The notes beneath the pieces were generated by a model. That model searched no databases. It was given only the letters and a program-made list of their open reading frames with translations, and was not told the DNA's origin. From Lactobacillus equicursoris DSM 19284 = JCM 14600 = CIP 110162 (GTDB lineage: Bacteria; Bacillota; Bacilli; Lactobacillales; Lactobacillaceae), in the NCBI RefSeq assembly GCF_001434815.1, contig NZ_AZDU01000007.1:241-53590 (forward strand): a stretch of DNA of 53,350 nt, read 5' to 3'. Both the position numbers and the translations under genes were made by a program. Shown here in pieces: positions 35,988 to 45,054 of this stretch. Numbering within the stretch: position 1 is the first letter of the stretch; each line of letters opens with the position of its first letter.

Positions 35988-36784
35988 TGTTTGCTTATGA
36001 ATTTATGCGCAATGCCTTTTGGGCTGCGACTTTCATCGCCATCACCTGCGGGGTGGTGGGGGTCTACGTCGTTGCCCGCAACTTTAGCTTTTTGGCCCAC
36101 ACCTTGTCGGAAATCGGCTTTGCTGGGGCGGCCTTCGCCGTCTTGATGGGCCTCAAGCCTTTAACGGGGATGCTGATTTTTGCCCTTTTAGGCTCCATTG
36201 GGGTGGGGGAATTGTCCATGCGGACTGAGCAAAAGGAATCGTCCATTTCCGCCATTTCGGCCCTCTTTGTCGGCCTGGGCATCCTCTTTTTGTCTCTGTC
36301 CAGCTCAGCCAGCAGCTACGCGACTAACATTTTGTTTGGCTCCATTATCGGGGTGTCGCGCTCTAGCGTCTACCAGCTGGTGGGCCTGTCCATCATTGTC
36401 TTGATCCTCATCCTGGCCATTCAAAGACCGATCAACTACGACTCCTTTGACCACATCGGGGCCGTGGCCCACCACTTAAATACGGGCCTAGTTGGCGTCT
36501 TGTTCCTAGTCGCTTTGGCCATGGCGGTATCTATTGGCTCTCAGGTGGTCGGCTCCATGCTGGTCTTTGTTTTGTTGACCATGCCGCCGTCCACGGCCAA
36601 GTACCTGGGCAAGTCCATCCCGTCCATGATCGCCTGGTCGGTCGGCCTGGCTCTGGCCGGGGTGTGGATTGGCCTGTGCCTGGGTTACATCACCAACTGG
36701 CCGGTCACCTTCTTCATCTCTATTATTGAAGTGGGGGCCTACCTGTCGGTCTACTTCACCCATTCCCGCCGCAAGCGGGTTTAG
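35987..36784 (+). CDS. Metal ABC transporter permease (ZnuB/MntC type)
   Basis: A 265-residue ABC-3 family membrane protein with about eight or nine helices. Family landmarks include FLAHTLSEIGFAGAAFA (about 35-51) and GSQVVGSMLVFVLLTMPPSTA (about 181). The start overlaps the ATPase stop. The transported metal cannot be decided from the sequence. A terminator follows about 105 bp later. Confidence 0.85.
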   Translation: MFAYEFMRNAFWAATFIAITCGVVGVYVVARNFSFLAHTLSEIGFAGAAFAVLMGLKPLTGMLIFALLGSIGVGELSMRTEQKESSISAISALFVGLGILFLSLSSSASSYATNILFGSIIGVSRSSVYQLVGLSIIVLILILAIQRPINYDSFDHIGAVAHHLNTGLVGVLFLVALAMAVSIGSQVVGSMLVFVLLTMPPSTAKYLGKSIPSMIAWSVGLALAGVWIGLCLGYITNWPVTFFISIIEVGAYLSVYFTHSRRKRV

Positions 36785-36860
36785 GCTGGCTTTTTTGATA
36801 AAAAGCTAATCGATAATACTTAAATAATAGAAAAAGTTTTAGTGTTTTTTGCACAATTTG

Positions 36861-36915
36861 TTACAAATGACATTTGTGAATATTGAACAAAAGCCCACAG
36901 CCGTGGGCTTTTTTC
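36861..36915 (+). terminator. Near-palindrome and terminator after the metal transporter
   Basis: AAAGCCCAC-AGCC-GTGGGCTTTTTT (36890-36915) is a Rho-independent terminator. Just before it, TTACAAATGACATTTGTGAA (36861-36880) is a near-perfect dyad of unknown role. Confidence 0.8.
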
Positions 36916-37001
36916 TTTGCTTCTTTCATTGGATAGACAGACTTTGTGAAAAAAAGTGCTTTTTAAAGGGCGGTAGGACGGGAAAAAATCTAAAAATTCA
37001 C

Positions 37002-37030
37002 ATGACAAATTAAGCGCTTTCATGTATAAT
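37002..37030 (+). promoter_or_regulatory. lldP promoter with overlapping cre site
   Basis: ATGACA (37002-37007), 17 bp, then TATAAT (37025-37030). ATTAAGCGCTTTCA (37009-37022) fills the spacer; its reverse complement TGAAAGCGCTTAAT fits the CcpA consensus TGWAANCGNTNNCA at 13 of 14 positions. CcpA binding here would block polymerase, so lactate uptake is probably repressed during growth on good sugars. Confidence 0.7.
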
Positions 37031-37116
37031 AAAAAGCGTGAAGAAATAAATGACAAATTTTAGGCTAAAAAATATTTATAGAAGAATATTTTTAACCGTA
37101 AGAATGGAGTTTTAGT

Positions 37117-38652
37117 ATGTGGGTTAACTTTATCTTTGCCTTAATCCCGATCGTCTGGCTGGTGGTCTCTTTAACCGCCTTGAAAATGCCGGCAGCTCGC
37201 GCCGGGATTATCGCCTTGCTCTTGGCCATGCTTTTGGCAATTTTTGCCTTTAAATTGCCAGTTTTGGACACGGCCACCGGGGCCTTAGAAGGGATCGTCG
37301 GTGGGATCTTCCCAATCGTCTACATCATCGTGGCTGCCATGTTCACTTCCAAGGTGACCTTTAAATCCGGTGCCATGCAAAAAATCCAAGACATGCTCTG
37401 CAGCCTGACGACTGACAAACGGATCTTGGTATTGCTGATTGCCTGGGGCTTTGGGGGATTCCTCGAAGCGATTGCTGGCTTTGGGACGGCCGTGGCCATC
37501 CCGGCTTCGATCCTGATGACTTTTGGCATTAATCCCATCGAAGCGGCCGTGATCTGCTTGGTGGCCAACACCACCCCAACGGCTTTCGGGGCAGTCGGCC
37601 TGCCAGTCATCACCCTGGCGCAAACCGCCGGCCTGGACGTGATGCACACCGCCTTTATCGTCTCCCTCCAGCTGAGCGTCTTGATCCTGGTCATCCCTTA
37701 CATCTTGGTGGGGCTGACTGGCGGCGTTAAGGCCATCAAGGGCGTGGGCTTCATCACCTTCATGTCCGGTCTGGCCTTTGCCTTGCCGCAGGTCTTGGTT
37801 TCCAAGTATGTCGGCGCCGAACTGCCAGCTATCGCCGGCGCCATCGTCTGCATCCTGGTTACGGCTCTTCTGGCTAAAAAGCACAAGGATGACCCAACAT
37901 ACGCCGTAGCGTCAGAAGAGGTACCTAAGCACACGGCCGGCGAGCTCCTTCAAGCCTGCGCACCATTTATCTTGGTCTTCGTCTTTGTGCTGGCTGCTTC
38001 CTCACTCTTCCCAGCCATCAACCAGGCTTTGAACTCAGCCACCATCAAGTTCCAGATCTACACTGGTAAAAATGCTGGTCAGTTCTCCCTCAACTGGCTG
38101 TCTTCACCTGGTACCTTGATCCTGGTTGCCACCTTTATCGGGGCCTTGATCCAAGGCATGAAGGTTGGCGAAATCTTCGGCGTCTTGGGTGACGTGATCA
38201 AGGGGATCGGCAAGACGGCCGTCACCATCGCTTCAATCGTGGCCCTGGCCAAGGTCATGGGCTATGCCGGCATGACCAGTGCTATCGCTGTTGCTCTGGT
38301 TAAATTGATGGGTCCAGTATACCCGCTGATTGCACCAGTGATCGGGGCTCTTGGAACTTTTGTCACTGGTTCAGACACCAGTTCCAACATCCTCTTTGCT
38401 AAGTTGCAATACTCAGCCGCCCAAACCCTGGGCGTGAACAAGACCTGGGTCGTTGCCAACAACATGGTCGGCGCCACGGCCGGGAAGATGATCTCCCCGC
38501 AATCCATCGCGGTCGCAAGTACGGCCATCGGCCAAGAAGGCAGTGAAGGGGAAATCCTCAAGCGCGCCTTCAAGTGGTGCGGGATCTACACCGTGATCAT
38601 CTGCGTCTTCTTGTACGCAGTCGGTCTGGCAACTGGCAACTTGCATTTTTAA
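37117..38652 (+). CDS. lldP: L-lactate permease
   Basis: A 511-residue LctP-family transporter with about 12-13 helices, including FEAIAGFGTAVAIPASILMTF-like (about 113) and NTTPTAFGAVGLPV (about 149) motifs. It imports lactate with protons. GGAG precedes the ATG. Lactate oxidase follows 130 bp downstream, so the two would re-use lactate when catabolite repression ends. Confidence 0.9.
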   Translation: MWVNFIFALIPIVWLVVSLTALKMPAARAGIIALLLAMLLAIFAFKLPVLDTATGALEGIVGGIFPIVYIIVAAMFTSKVTFKSGAMQKIQDMLCSLTTDKRILVLLIAWGFGGFLEAIAGFGTAVAIPASILMTFGINPIEAAVICLVANTTPTAFGAVGLPVITLAQTAGLDVMHTAFIVSLQLSVLILVIPYILVGLTGGVKAIKGVGFITFMSGLAFALPQVLVSKYVGAELPAIAGAIVCILVTALLAKKHKDDPTYAVASEEVPKHTAGELLQACAPFILVFVFVLAASSLFPAINQALNSATIKFQIYTGKNAGQFSLNWLSSPGTLILVATFIGALIQGMKVGEIFGVLGDVIKGIGKTAVTIASIVALAKVMGYAGMTSAIAVALVKLMGPVYPLIAPVIGALGTFVTGSDTSSNILFAKLQYSAAQTLGVNKTWVVANNMVGATAGKMISPQSIAVASTAIGQEGSEGEILKRAFKWCGIYTVIICVFLYAVGLATGNLHF

Positions 38653-38704
38653 CGGGAAGATTTTTTGAAAAATTAAAAAAGTCCTAGAAAAAAGTGCTAC
38701 TTTG

Positions 38705-38722
38705 ATAGCGATTAAATGCTAT
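38705..38722 (+). promoter_or_regulatory. Dyad in the lldP-lactate oxidase gap
   Basis: ATAGC-N8-GCTAT lies 62 bp before the oxidase start, next to a possible -35 TTGATA (38702-38707). It may be an operator for a separate oxidase promoter; the -10 element is not clear. Confidence 0.3.
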
Positions 38723-38784
38723 GATAAATCTTGTGAGTAATAAGTAATTGATAGTAATTTTTAAATGATTAGGAGAAAAAGCGA

Positions 38785-40014
38785 ATGACTCGTTACATTA
38801 AGGGCTTCCCACAAAGCGAAGCAGATGAAGATTTAAAGTTTGTTAACGTTGACGAATTGGAAGAAAGAGCCAAGGAAGTCATGCCAGAAGGCGCCTACTA
38901 CTACGTTGCTTCTGGTTCAGAATACGAATGGACTTGGAGAAACAATACCAACGCCTACAACCACTACCAAATCGTGCCTCGCTCCTTGACGGGGATGGAC
39001 AACCCATCAACGGAAACGGAATTCATGGGGATGAAGCTGAAAACCCCAATCATGATTTCCCCAATTGCCTGCCATGGGATTTCCCACGCTGATGCCGAAG
39101 TTGCTACTCAAAAGGGTGCTGCTCTAGCCGGCGCTATGTTCAGCTCCTCAACTTATGGCAACAAGCCAGTTGAAGAAATTGCAGCAGCTGCTCCAGACGC
39201 ACCGCGGATGTTCCAGCTTTACCTGTCAAAGAATTGGGACTTCAACCAAATGGTCTTTGATGCTATCAAGGCTGCTGGCTACAAGGCAATCCTGCTGACG
39301 GTTGATGCCTTGGTATCAGGCTACCGGGAAGCTAACTTGCGGACTGACTTCGCTTTCCCAGTACCACTTGACTTCTTCACTCGTTTCCAAGGTGCCAAGG
39401 GTGAAGGTCAAACTGTTGCCCAAATGTACGCTTCAAGTGCGCAAAACATCGGTCCAGACGACATCAAGCGGATCAAGGAAATGTCCGGCTTGCCAGTCAT
39501 CGTCAAGGGGATCAACTGCGCTGAAGACGTTGAAGTCGCCTTGACTGCTGGTGCCGACGGCGTATACGTTACTAACCACGGTGGCCGGGAAATCGACGGT
39601 GCACCAGCAACCATCGACGTTTTGCCAGAAGTTGTGAAGGCGGTAAACGGCCGCGTACCAGTCATCTTCGACGGTGGCGTTCGCCGCGGTTCCCACATCT
39701 TCAAGGCCTTGGCCCTTGGCGCTGACCTGGTTGGCATTGGCCGTCCTTACCTTTACGGCTTGGCCTTGGGTGGCCCTCACGGGGTTGCTTCCGTAATTAA
39801 CGAGTTGAACGACGAATTGAAGATCGACATGCAACTGACTGGCTGCAAGACCATCGAAGACGTTAAGCACGCGCGCTTGACCCACTTTGAATACGCAGGC
39901 GACACCCGTCCATCCAGCACGGACCCACGCGTTCGCAAGCCTTACCCGGTAACTGCTGTGAACCAAATTAAGAAAGACGGCACTGATGCTGTTTCTGGTG
40001 CATCCCACCACTAA
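38785..40014 (+). CDS. lctO: FMN-dependent L-lactate oxidase
   Basis: A 409-residue FMN-dependent alpha-hydroxyacid oxidase. It has FMN contacts ISPIACHG, Lys in VIVKGI, the catalytic YVTNHGGREIDGAPAT with active-site His and Arg, and FDGGVRRGSHIFKALALGAD. It would turn L-lactate and O2 into pyruvate and H2O2. It is slightly longer than Aerococcus oxidase, with an extended N-terminus. The ribosome site is AGGAG. Lactate monooxygenase or dehydrogenase activity is possible, but lactobacillus context favours the oxidase. Confidence 0.85.
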   Translation: MTRYIKGFPQSEADEDLKFVNVDELEERAKEVMPEGAYYYVASGSEYEWTWRNNTNAYNHYQIVPRSLTGMDNPSTETEFMGMKLKTPIMISPIACHGISHADAEVATQKGAALAGAMFSSSTYGNKPVEEIAAAAPDAPRMFQLYLSKNWDFNQMVFDAIKAAGYKAILLTVDALVSGYREANLRTDFAFPVPLDFFTRFQGAKGEGQTVAQMYASSAQNIGPDDIKRIKEMSGLPVIVKGINCAEDVEVALTAGADGVYVTNHGGREIDGAPATIDVLPEVVKAVNGRVPVIFDGGVRRGSHIFKALALGADLVGIGRPYLYGLALGGPHGVASVINELNDELKIDMQLTGCKTIEDVKHARLTHFEYAGDTRPSSTDPRVRKPYPVTAVNQIKKDGTDAVSGASHH

Positions 40015-40052
40015 GAGGATGGTTTTGTAAATCTGTAATTTTTTAAACCGCT

Positions 40053-40095
40053 GCACCCCCAGGCCCTTGATGGGCTTGGGGGTGCTTATTTTTTA
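40053..40095 (+). terminator. Terminator after lactate oxidase
   Basis: GCACCCCCAGGCCC pairs with GGGCTTGGGGGTGC, followed by TTATTTTTT. Array D begins about 105 bp later. Confidence 0.9.
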
Positions 40096-40200
40096 AACTA
40101 AAGATGGGCGCGCGACTTTTTTAAAGGATATTAAGTGTGTGAGTGAGAAAAAAAGGCGAGAAGGATGACTTTAGCTGATGTGAGTGTAGGCATGGGGTGG

Positions 40201-41381
40201 CCCCCAAAGTATGTCAACTGGTCTGGATTTTGGTCAAAATTGTCCCCAAAGTATATCAACCGGTCCGATTTTTGGTCAAAATCGCCCCCAAAGTATGTCA
40301 ACCAGTCTGGATTTTGGTCAAAATCGCCCCCAAAGTATGTCAACCGGTGTGGATTTTGATAAAAATCGCCCCCAAAGTATGTCAACCAGTCTGGATTTTG
40401 GTCAAAATCGCCCCCAAAGTATGTCAACCGGTGTGGATTTTGGTCAAAATCGCCCCCAAAGTATGTCAACCGGTCTAGATTTTGATAAAAATTGCCCCCA
40501 AAGTATGTCAACCGGTGTGAATTTTAGTAAAAATTGCCCCCAAAGTATGTCAACCGGTCCGATTTTTGGTCGAAATCGCCCCCAAAGTATGTCAACCGGT
40601 GTGGATTTTGGTCAAAATCGCCCCCAAAGTATGTCAACCGGTGTGGATTTTGATAAAAATCGCCCCCAAAGTATGTCAACCAGTCTGGATTTTGGTCAAA
40701 ATCGCCCCCAAAGTATGTCAACCGGTGTGGATTTTGGTCAAAATCGCCCCCAAAGTATGTCAACCGGTCTAGATTTTGATAAAAATTGCCCCCAAAGTAT
40801 GTCAACCGGTGTGGATTTTGGTCAAAATCGCCCCCAAAGTATGTCAACCGGTGTGTTTTTTGTCAAAAATTGCCCCCGAAGTATGTCAACCAAGTTTGGT
40901 TGAGTCAAACCGGGGGCGAAAAATAGGAAAAACGAGCTCGGTTGAGTCAACTTGGGGGCGAAAAACGGGAAAAAGTAGCTCGGCTGAGTCAACTTGGGGG
41001 CGAAAAACGGGAAAAACGAGCTCGGTTGAGTCAACTTGGGGGCGAAAAATATGAAAACCGAGCTCGGTTGAGTCAAACTGGGGGCGAAAAACGGGAGAAT
41101 CGAGTTTGGTTGAGTCAACTTGGGGGCGAAAAACAGGAAAAAGTAGCCCGGTTGAGTCAACTTGGGGGCAAAAAACGGGAAAAAGTAGCTCGGTTGAGTC
41201 AACTTGGGGGCGAAAAACGGGAAAAAGTAGCCCGGTTGAGTCAACTTGGGGGCGAAAAACGGGAAAAACGAGCTCGGTTGAGTCAAACCGGGGGCAAAAA
41301 ACGGGAAAAACGAGCTCGGTTGAGTCAACTTGGGGGCGAAAAATGGCAAAATCCACACCGGTTGAGTCAAACCGGGGGCGA
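40201..41381. repeat. Array D: bipolar 42-bp repeat array
   Basis: Seventeen left-pointing units start at 40201 and every 42 bp to 40873. Twelve right-pointing units start at 40898 and every 42 bp to 41360. There are no phase slips. Left spacers are often the dyad GATTTTG-GT-CAAAATC; right cores are GGTTGAGTCAACTTGGGGGC. Four whole left units (40327-40494) recur identically at 40621-40788. It separates the convergent lactate oxidase and pepF genes. Confidence 0.95.
40886..40903. repeat. Central dyad of array D
   Basis: TCAACC-AAGTTT-GGTTGA; flanking units start at 40873 and 40898, 25 bp apart. Confidence 0.9.
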
Positions 41382-41431
41382 CGCCCCCGACGTCCCCCAA
41401 CGCCCCGCACACCGCAACCCAAAAACAAAAA

Positions 41432-41460
41432 GGAAGCACCCCCTCACGGGGGCACTTCCG
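41432..41460 (-). terminator. Terminator of pepF (minus strand)
   Basis: GGAAG-ACCCCC hairpin with its complement around CTCA; on the minus strand the stem is followed by a T tract (plus strand AAAAACAAAAA). It lies 8 bp past the pepF stop. Confidence 0.85.
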
Positions 41461-41467
41461 TACCTAA

Positions 41468-43279
41468 CTAAAGCTCAGTCATCAATTTTTCGAACTCATC
41501 CAGGCGCTCTTCAAAGATCTTAAAGGCATCTTCCAAATAATCCGGCTTGGTCATGTCCACGCCGGCTTTTTGCATGGTGGCGATTGGATAGCAGCTGGAC
41601 CCCGACTTCAAGAAGTTCAGGTAGTTCTCCTTATCCTCTACTGTCCCGTAGCTGATCTTATTGGCCAGGGCCGTGGCAGCCGCGAAGCCCGTCGCGTACT
41701 GGTACACGTAGAAGTCGTAGTAGAAGTGCGGGATCCGCGCCCATTCCAGCCGGATCTCGCTTCCCGTCTCGATCCGTGGTCCGTAGTAGGCGCGGTTTAA
41801 GTCGTCATAGTAGTTTGACAGGTAATCGCCCGTCAAAGGCTGCCCCTCTTGGTCGCTCTTGTGGATAAACCACTCGAATTCCGCGAACTGCGTCTGCCGG
41901 TAGACCGTCCCCTTGAAGGAGTTCAGGTAGTAGTTCAAGAGGAAGGCCCGGGTCTTTTTATCGGTAACCTTGTCTAAAAAGTAGTTGGTCAGCAGATTCT
42001 CGTTGGTTGTGGAGGCAATTTCTGCGGTAAAAATTGGATAGTCCCCGTACACGTAAGGCTGGTTTTCGCGCGTGTACATGCTATGGACCGAGTGGCCGCT
42101 TTCGTGAATCAGGGTGTAGAGCGAGTCCAGGTCGCCTTGCCAATTCAAAAGCTCGTAGGCATCCGTATCGTATGACCCGCCCGAGTAAGCCCCGCCTTGC
42201 TTGTGCATGTTCGGCACGTAGTCGATTACTCGATTGTTAAAAAGGTAATCAAGATGCCTCAAGTAGTCCGGCCCCAGCGGCGCCAGCGCCGCGCGGGCCT
42301 CTTTTTTCGCATCGGCAAAGCTGTAGGACAAGCTTGGAGTCCCCGTAAGCTGCACGTACATGTCCCACATACCAAATTCGTCCTCAGGCTCCGTTAAACC
42401 AAGCAGCCGCGCCCGCAGGTCCACGTAGCGGTGGAGCAAGTCCAGGTGCTGGTGGACGGTCCCGACCAGCTGCTCGTAAACGGAGACGGGAATGGCATTT
42501 TCGTCTAGCGCTGCCACCAGGGCGTTGGGGTAGTCGTGGACCAGGGCCCGGTAGTTGTCGGCCTTGACGTTCCCGGCCAAGGTCGAAGCAAAGGTCGACT
42601 CAAACTGCTCGTAGCTAGAGTAGAGCGCCTCAAAGGCGTCCATCCGCAGGTCCCGGTCGGTTGACTGGATCAAGAGGTCGTAGCGGGTCTCGGTCAATTG
42701 CACCGTGTCCCCATCTTCATCTTCGACAAAGGGAAATTCCAGGTCCGAATTGTTCAAAACGTTAAAAGTGTTGCTGGACGCGCCCAGGGCATCCCCTGCC
42801 AAAGACACCAACCGCTCTTCCTCAGCTGGCAAGACGTGGTCGGCCTTACGCATGATCTGGTCCAGATAGTGGCGGTAATTTTCCAGCCGCGGCTCTTCTT
42901 GATAAAAAGCTTCCAGCTTTTCTTCCCCTAAGGCTAGCAGCGCCGGGGAGATAAAGGATACGCTGGCCTGGTAGCTGGCGGCCAGCTGCTGGGCCTTGGC
43001 GCTGACCCCGAGCAAGAACTTGTCGCTGGTGTCGACGTCGCTAGCCAGCCCCGCATAGGCGTAGACCTTGGATACCCGCCGGTCTAGGTCAAAAATCTGC
43101 GTCAAATTCTTGTAGAGCTGGCGGCCGCTGGCCGTAAAGTCAGCTTCTAAATCGCCCACTTGCTCCACTTCCTGGTCCAGTTGGTCGCAAGCAGCCTGCC
43201 AGTCACTGACGCTCTTAAAAATCCGGCTCAAGTCCCAGGTTTCGCTTTCTGGCACCTGTCCGCGTAATGGAATCTCCAT
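41468..43279 (-). CDS. pepF: Oligoendopeptidase F
   Basis: A 603-residue M3B metallopeptidase of usual length with the zinc motif HESGH in TLIHESGHSVHSMY (about residue 390) and the downstream glutamate region (TAEIASTTNENLL). It cuts peptides of about 7-17 residues in the cytoplasm, part of the casein-peptide breakdown pathway with PepD. The ATG follows AGAGG. Convergent with array D and lactate oxidase. Confidence 0.95.
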   Translation of the reverse strand: MEIPLRGQVPESETWDLSRIFKSVSDWQAACDQLDQEVEQVGDLEADFTASGRQLYKNLTQIFDLDRRVSKVYAYAGLASDVDTSDKFLLGVSAKAQQLAASYQASVSFISPALLALGEEKLEAFYQEEPRLENYRHYLDQIMRKADHVLPAEEERLVSLAGDALGASSNTFNVLNNSDLEFPFVEDEDGDTVQLTETRYDLLIQSTDRDLRMDAFEALYSSYEQFESTFASTLAGNVKADNYRALVHDYPNALVAALDENAIPVSVYEQLVGTVHQHLDLLHRYVDLRARLLGLTEPEDEFGMWDMYVQLTGTPSLSYSFADAKKEARAALAPLGPDYLRHLDYLFNNRVIDYVPNMHKQGGAYSGGSYDTDAYELLNWQGDLDSLYTLIHESGHSVHSMYTRENQPYVYGDYPIFTAEIASTTNENLLTNYFLDKVTDKKTRAFLLNYYLNSFKGTVYRQTQFAEFEWFIHKSDQEGQPLTGDYLSNYYDDLNRAYYGPRIETGSEIRLEWARIPHFYYDFYVYQYATGFAAATALANKISYGTVEDKENYLNFLKSGSSCYPIATMQKAGVDMTKPDYLEDAFKIFEERLDEFEKLMTEL

Positions 43280-43307
43280 GTTGTTACCTCTTTTTTGGTT
43301 CTTAACT

Positions 43308-43347
43308 GAATACTAGTATTCTACTATCTTCGAAGCTTTTTTGCCAA
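43308..43347 (-). promoter_or_regulatory. pepF promoter with palindromic operator candidate
   Basis: On the minus strand, TTGGCA (43347-43342), 18 bp, then TAGAAT (43323-43318). The perfect 14-bp palindrome GAATACTAGTATTC (43308-43321) covers part of the -10 and the start region. The regulator is unknown. Confidence 0.5.
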
Positions 43348-43442
43348 AAAATAAGATAGCTTAAAATTTTATCCTTTTTCCTTTATTATGTTGCTTTTTA
43401 ATGAGAAAATATTACAAGACATTTCAAGGAAGGACTAGGGGC

Positions 43443-44576
43443 ATGGATCAAGGAAGGAACAAGAGAAAACAGCAGAAACTTTTGCGCAACGTGACCCTGG
43501 TCAGCCGCAAGCCTGCGAGAAAAAAAATGAAAAAGGGCCCAGCGGCGATCTTCTTCGTCATCTGCTTTGCCTTAGTGGCGGCAGGCGTGTGGGCGACCCA
43601 TGCCTACTTTGCCATCAATTCCGCCGCCAATAGCATGAACAAGACCGGCAACACGGCGACCAGCCTCCAGATCGCGGCTAAAAAGCCGATTTCCTTGCTG
43701 ATTTTGGGCGTGGACCAGGGGATGGAGGGGCGCCATGACCAGGGGAATTCCGACACCATCATCTTGGTCACCGTTAACCCGACGACCAAAAAGACCACCA
43801 TGACCTCGATTCCCCGGGACACCCTGACCGAGATTCTGGGCGAAAGCTCCAGCACCAGCTACTTCATGTTCAAGGCCAACTCCGCCTACCAGTTTGGCGG
43901 CAGCAGCGGGTCGGTCAAGACGATTTCCACCATGCTCAATGTGCCAATTAACTATTATGTCGAAGTCAATATGAAGGCTCTGAAGAGCCTGGTCAACGCT
44001 CTTGGCGGGGTGGACGTCAAGGTGCCTTTTAACTTTACCTATGACTGGTGCACCTTTAAAAAGGGCTGGCAGCACTTAAACGGCCGCCACGCCATTGCCT
44101 ACGCCCGGATGCGGTATGACGACCCCAAGGGTGACTATGGCCGGCAGATGCGCCAGCGGCAGATCATCCAAGCCGTGGTCAAAAAGGCCCTCAGTGTCAA
44201 TGGCGTGGCCAACTACCAAAAGCTGCTGAAGGTTTTTGCCAAATACGTCAAGACCAACCTGACCTTCGGCGACATGACCAGCCTAGCCCTCAACTACCGG
44301 GCAGCGGCGGCCAACATCCAAAGCGGCTACATCCAGGGACACGACGCCACGATCGACGGGACCAGCTTCCAGATCGCCTCTACCAAGGAACTCCAGAAGT
44401 GGTCCAACAAGCTGCGGAAAAATCTGGGCCTGGCAACCCAGACCCTGTCCAACCAGGAGACGCGCCAGAACACCCTGAATGAGACTTACAACGGAGTTGA
44501 CTTTACCTCGTCCAGCGTGATCACCACTTACACCATCTACAATGAGAATTCACTCACGCCGCACAGCGGCTGGTAA
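43443..44576 (+). CDS. LytR-CpsA-Psr (LCP) family glycopolymer ligase
   Basis: A 377-residue protein with a basic cytoplasmic N-terminus, one helix (about 32-54) and an extracellular LCP domain. Typical motifs are LGVDQG, DTIILVTVNP, MTSIPRDT and YARMRYDDPKGDYGRQMRQRQII with the conserved arginines. LCP enzymes attach teichoic acids or capsule polymers to peptidoglycan. ATG 43443 follows AAGGA by 9 nt; an upstream in-frame ATG at 43401 lacks a ribosome site. Confidence 0.85.
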   Translation: MDQGRNKRKQQKLLRNVTLVSRKPARKKMKKGPAAIFFVICFALVAAGVWATHAYFAINSAANSMNKTGNTATSLQIAAKKPISLLILGVDQGMEGRHDQGNSDTIILVTVNPTTKKTTMTSIPRDTLTEILGESSSTSYFMFKANSAYQFGGSSGSVKTISTMLNVPINYYVEVNMKALKSLVNALGGVDVKVPFNFTYDWCTFKKGWQHLNGRHAIAYARMRYDDPKGDYGRQMRQRQIIQAVVKKALSVNGVANYQKLLKVFAKYVKTNLTFGDMTSLALNYRAAAANIQSGYIQGHDATIDGTSFQIASTKELQKWSNKLRKNLGLATQTLSNQETRQNTLNETYNGVDFTSSSVITTYTIYNENSLTPHSGW

Positions 44577-44602
44577 ACTAGGGCCCCGCGCCCTAGTTTT
44601 TT
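44574..44602 (+). terminator. Terminator after the LCP gene
   Basis: AACTAGGGC-CCC-GCGCCCTAGTT followed by a T run; it overlaps the stop codon. Confidence 0.85.
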
Positions 44603-44670
44603 CTGTTCGGGCCTGTTTTTTGCGGCTAAATAAGCTAAGATAAATGTATAAATTTAAGGAGGGAAAAATT

Positions 44671-45045
44671 TTGAAAAAGTACTACCCTTATCTCTACGGA
44701 GCCTTTTCCGGCTTCTTAACCTTTATCGCCATGTTCTACATCTGCCGGCACTCCTTTGCCATGACCACCGGCCTGTCCGCCATCTGGGGCGTGATCGGTG
44801 CGGTTCTGGTTTTTGCCAGCACCTCCTACACGGAATACGCGATCGCCGAAATCGAGCGGATTGCCGACAAGTACCACCTGGACGAGGAATTTTTGTCCAA
44901 ATTGACCAACATGTCGCCCAGTTACTTCCGGGTGGCTGACGACCGCCTGCACTTGACGGCGCCGCGCTATTTTTGGCCAAAAATCCTCAAGATCTTGAAA
45001 AAATACGACCGGGAACGCGATCAGGCCGAGAATTTCCACTTATAG
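44671..45045 (+). CDS. Small membrane protein of unknown function
   Basis: About 124 residues with two membrane helices (about 5-25 and 30-50) and a charged cytoplasmic tail. The TTG at 44671 is chosen because AAGGAGGG ends 7 nt before it; an in-frame ATG at 44644 precedes that ribosome site. It is followed by an ABC-F gene 9 bp later, so probably cotranscribed. Not recognised. Confidence 0.6.
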   Translation: MKKYYPYLYGAFSGFLTFIAMFYICRHSFAMTTGLSAIWGVIGAVLVFASTSYTEYAIAEIERIADKYHLDEEFLSKLTNMSPSYFRVADDRLHLTAPRYFWPKILKILKKYDRERDQAENFHL

Positions 45046-45054
45046 GAGTGCACT

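Noticed and set aside
40201-41381. CRISPR array
   Set aside because: Spacers are near-copies of each other, the orientation reverses in the middle, and no cas genes are present.
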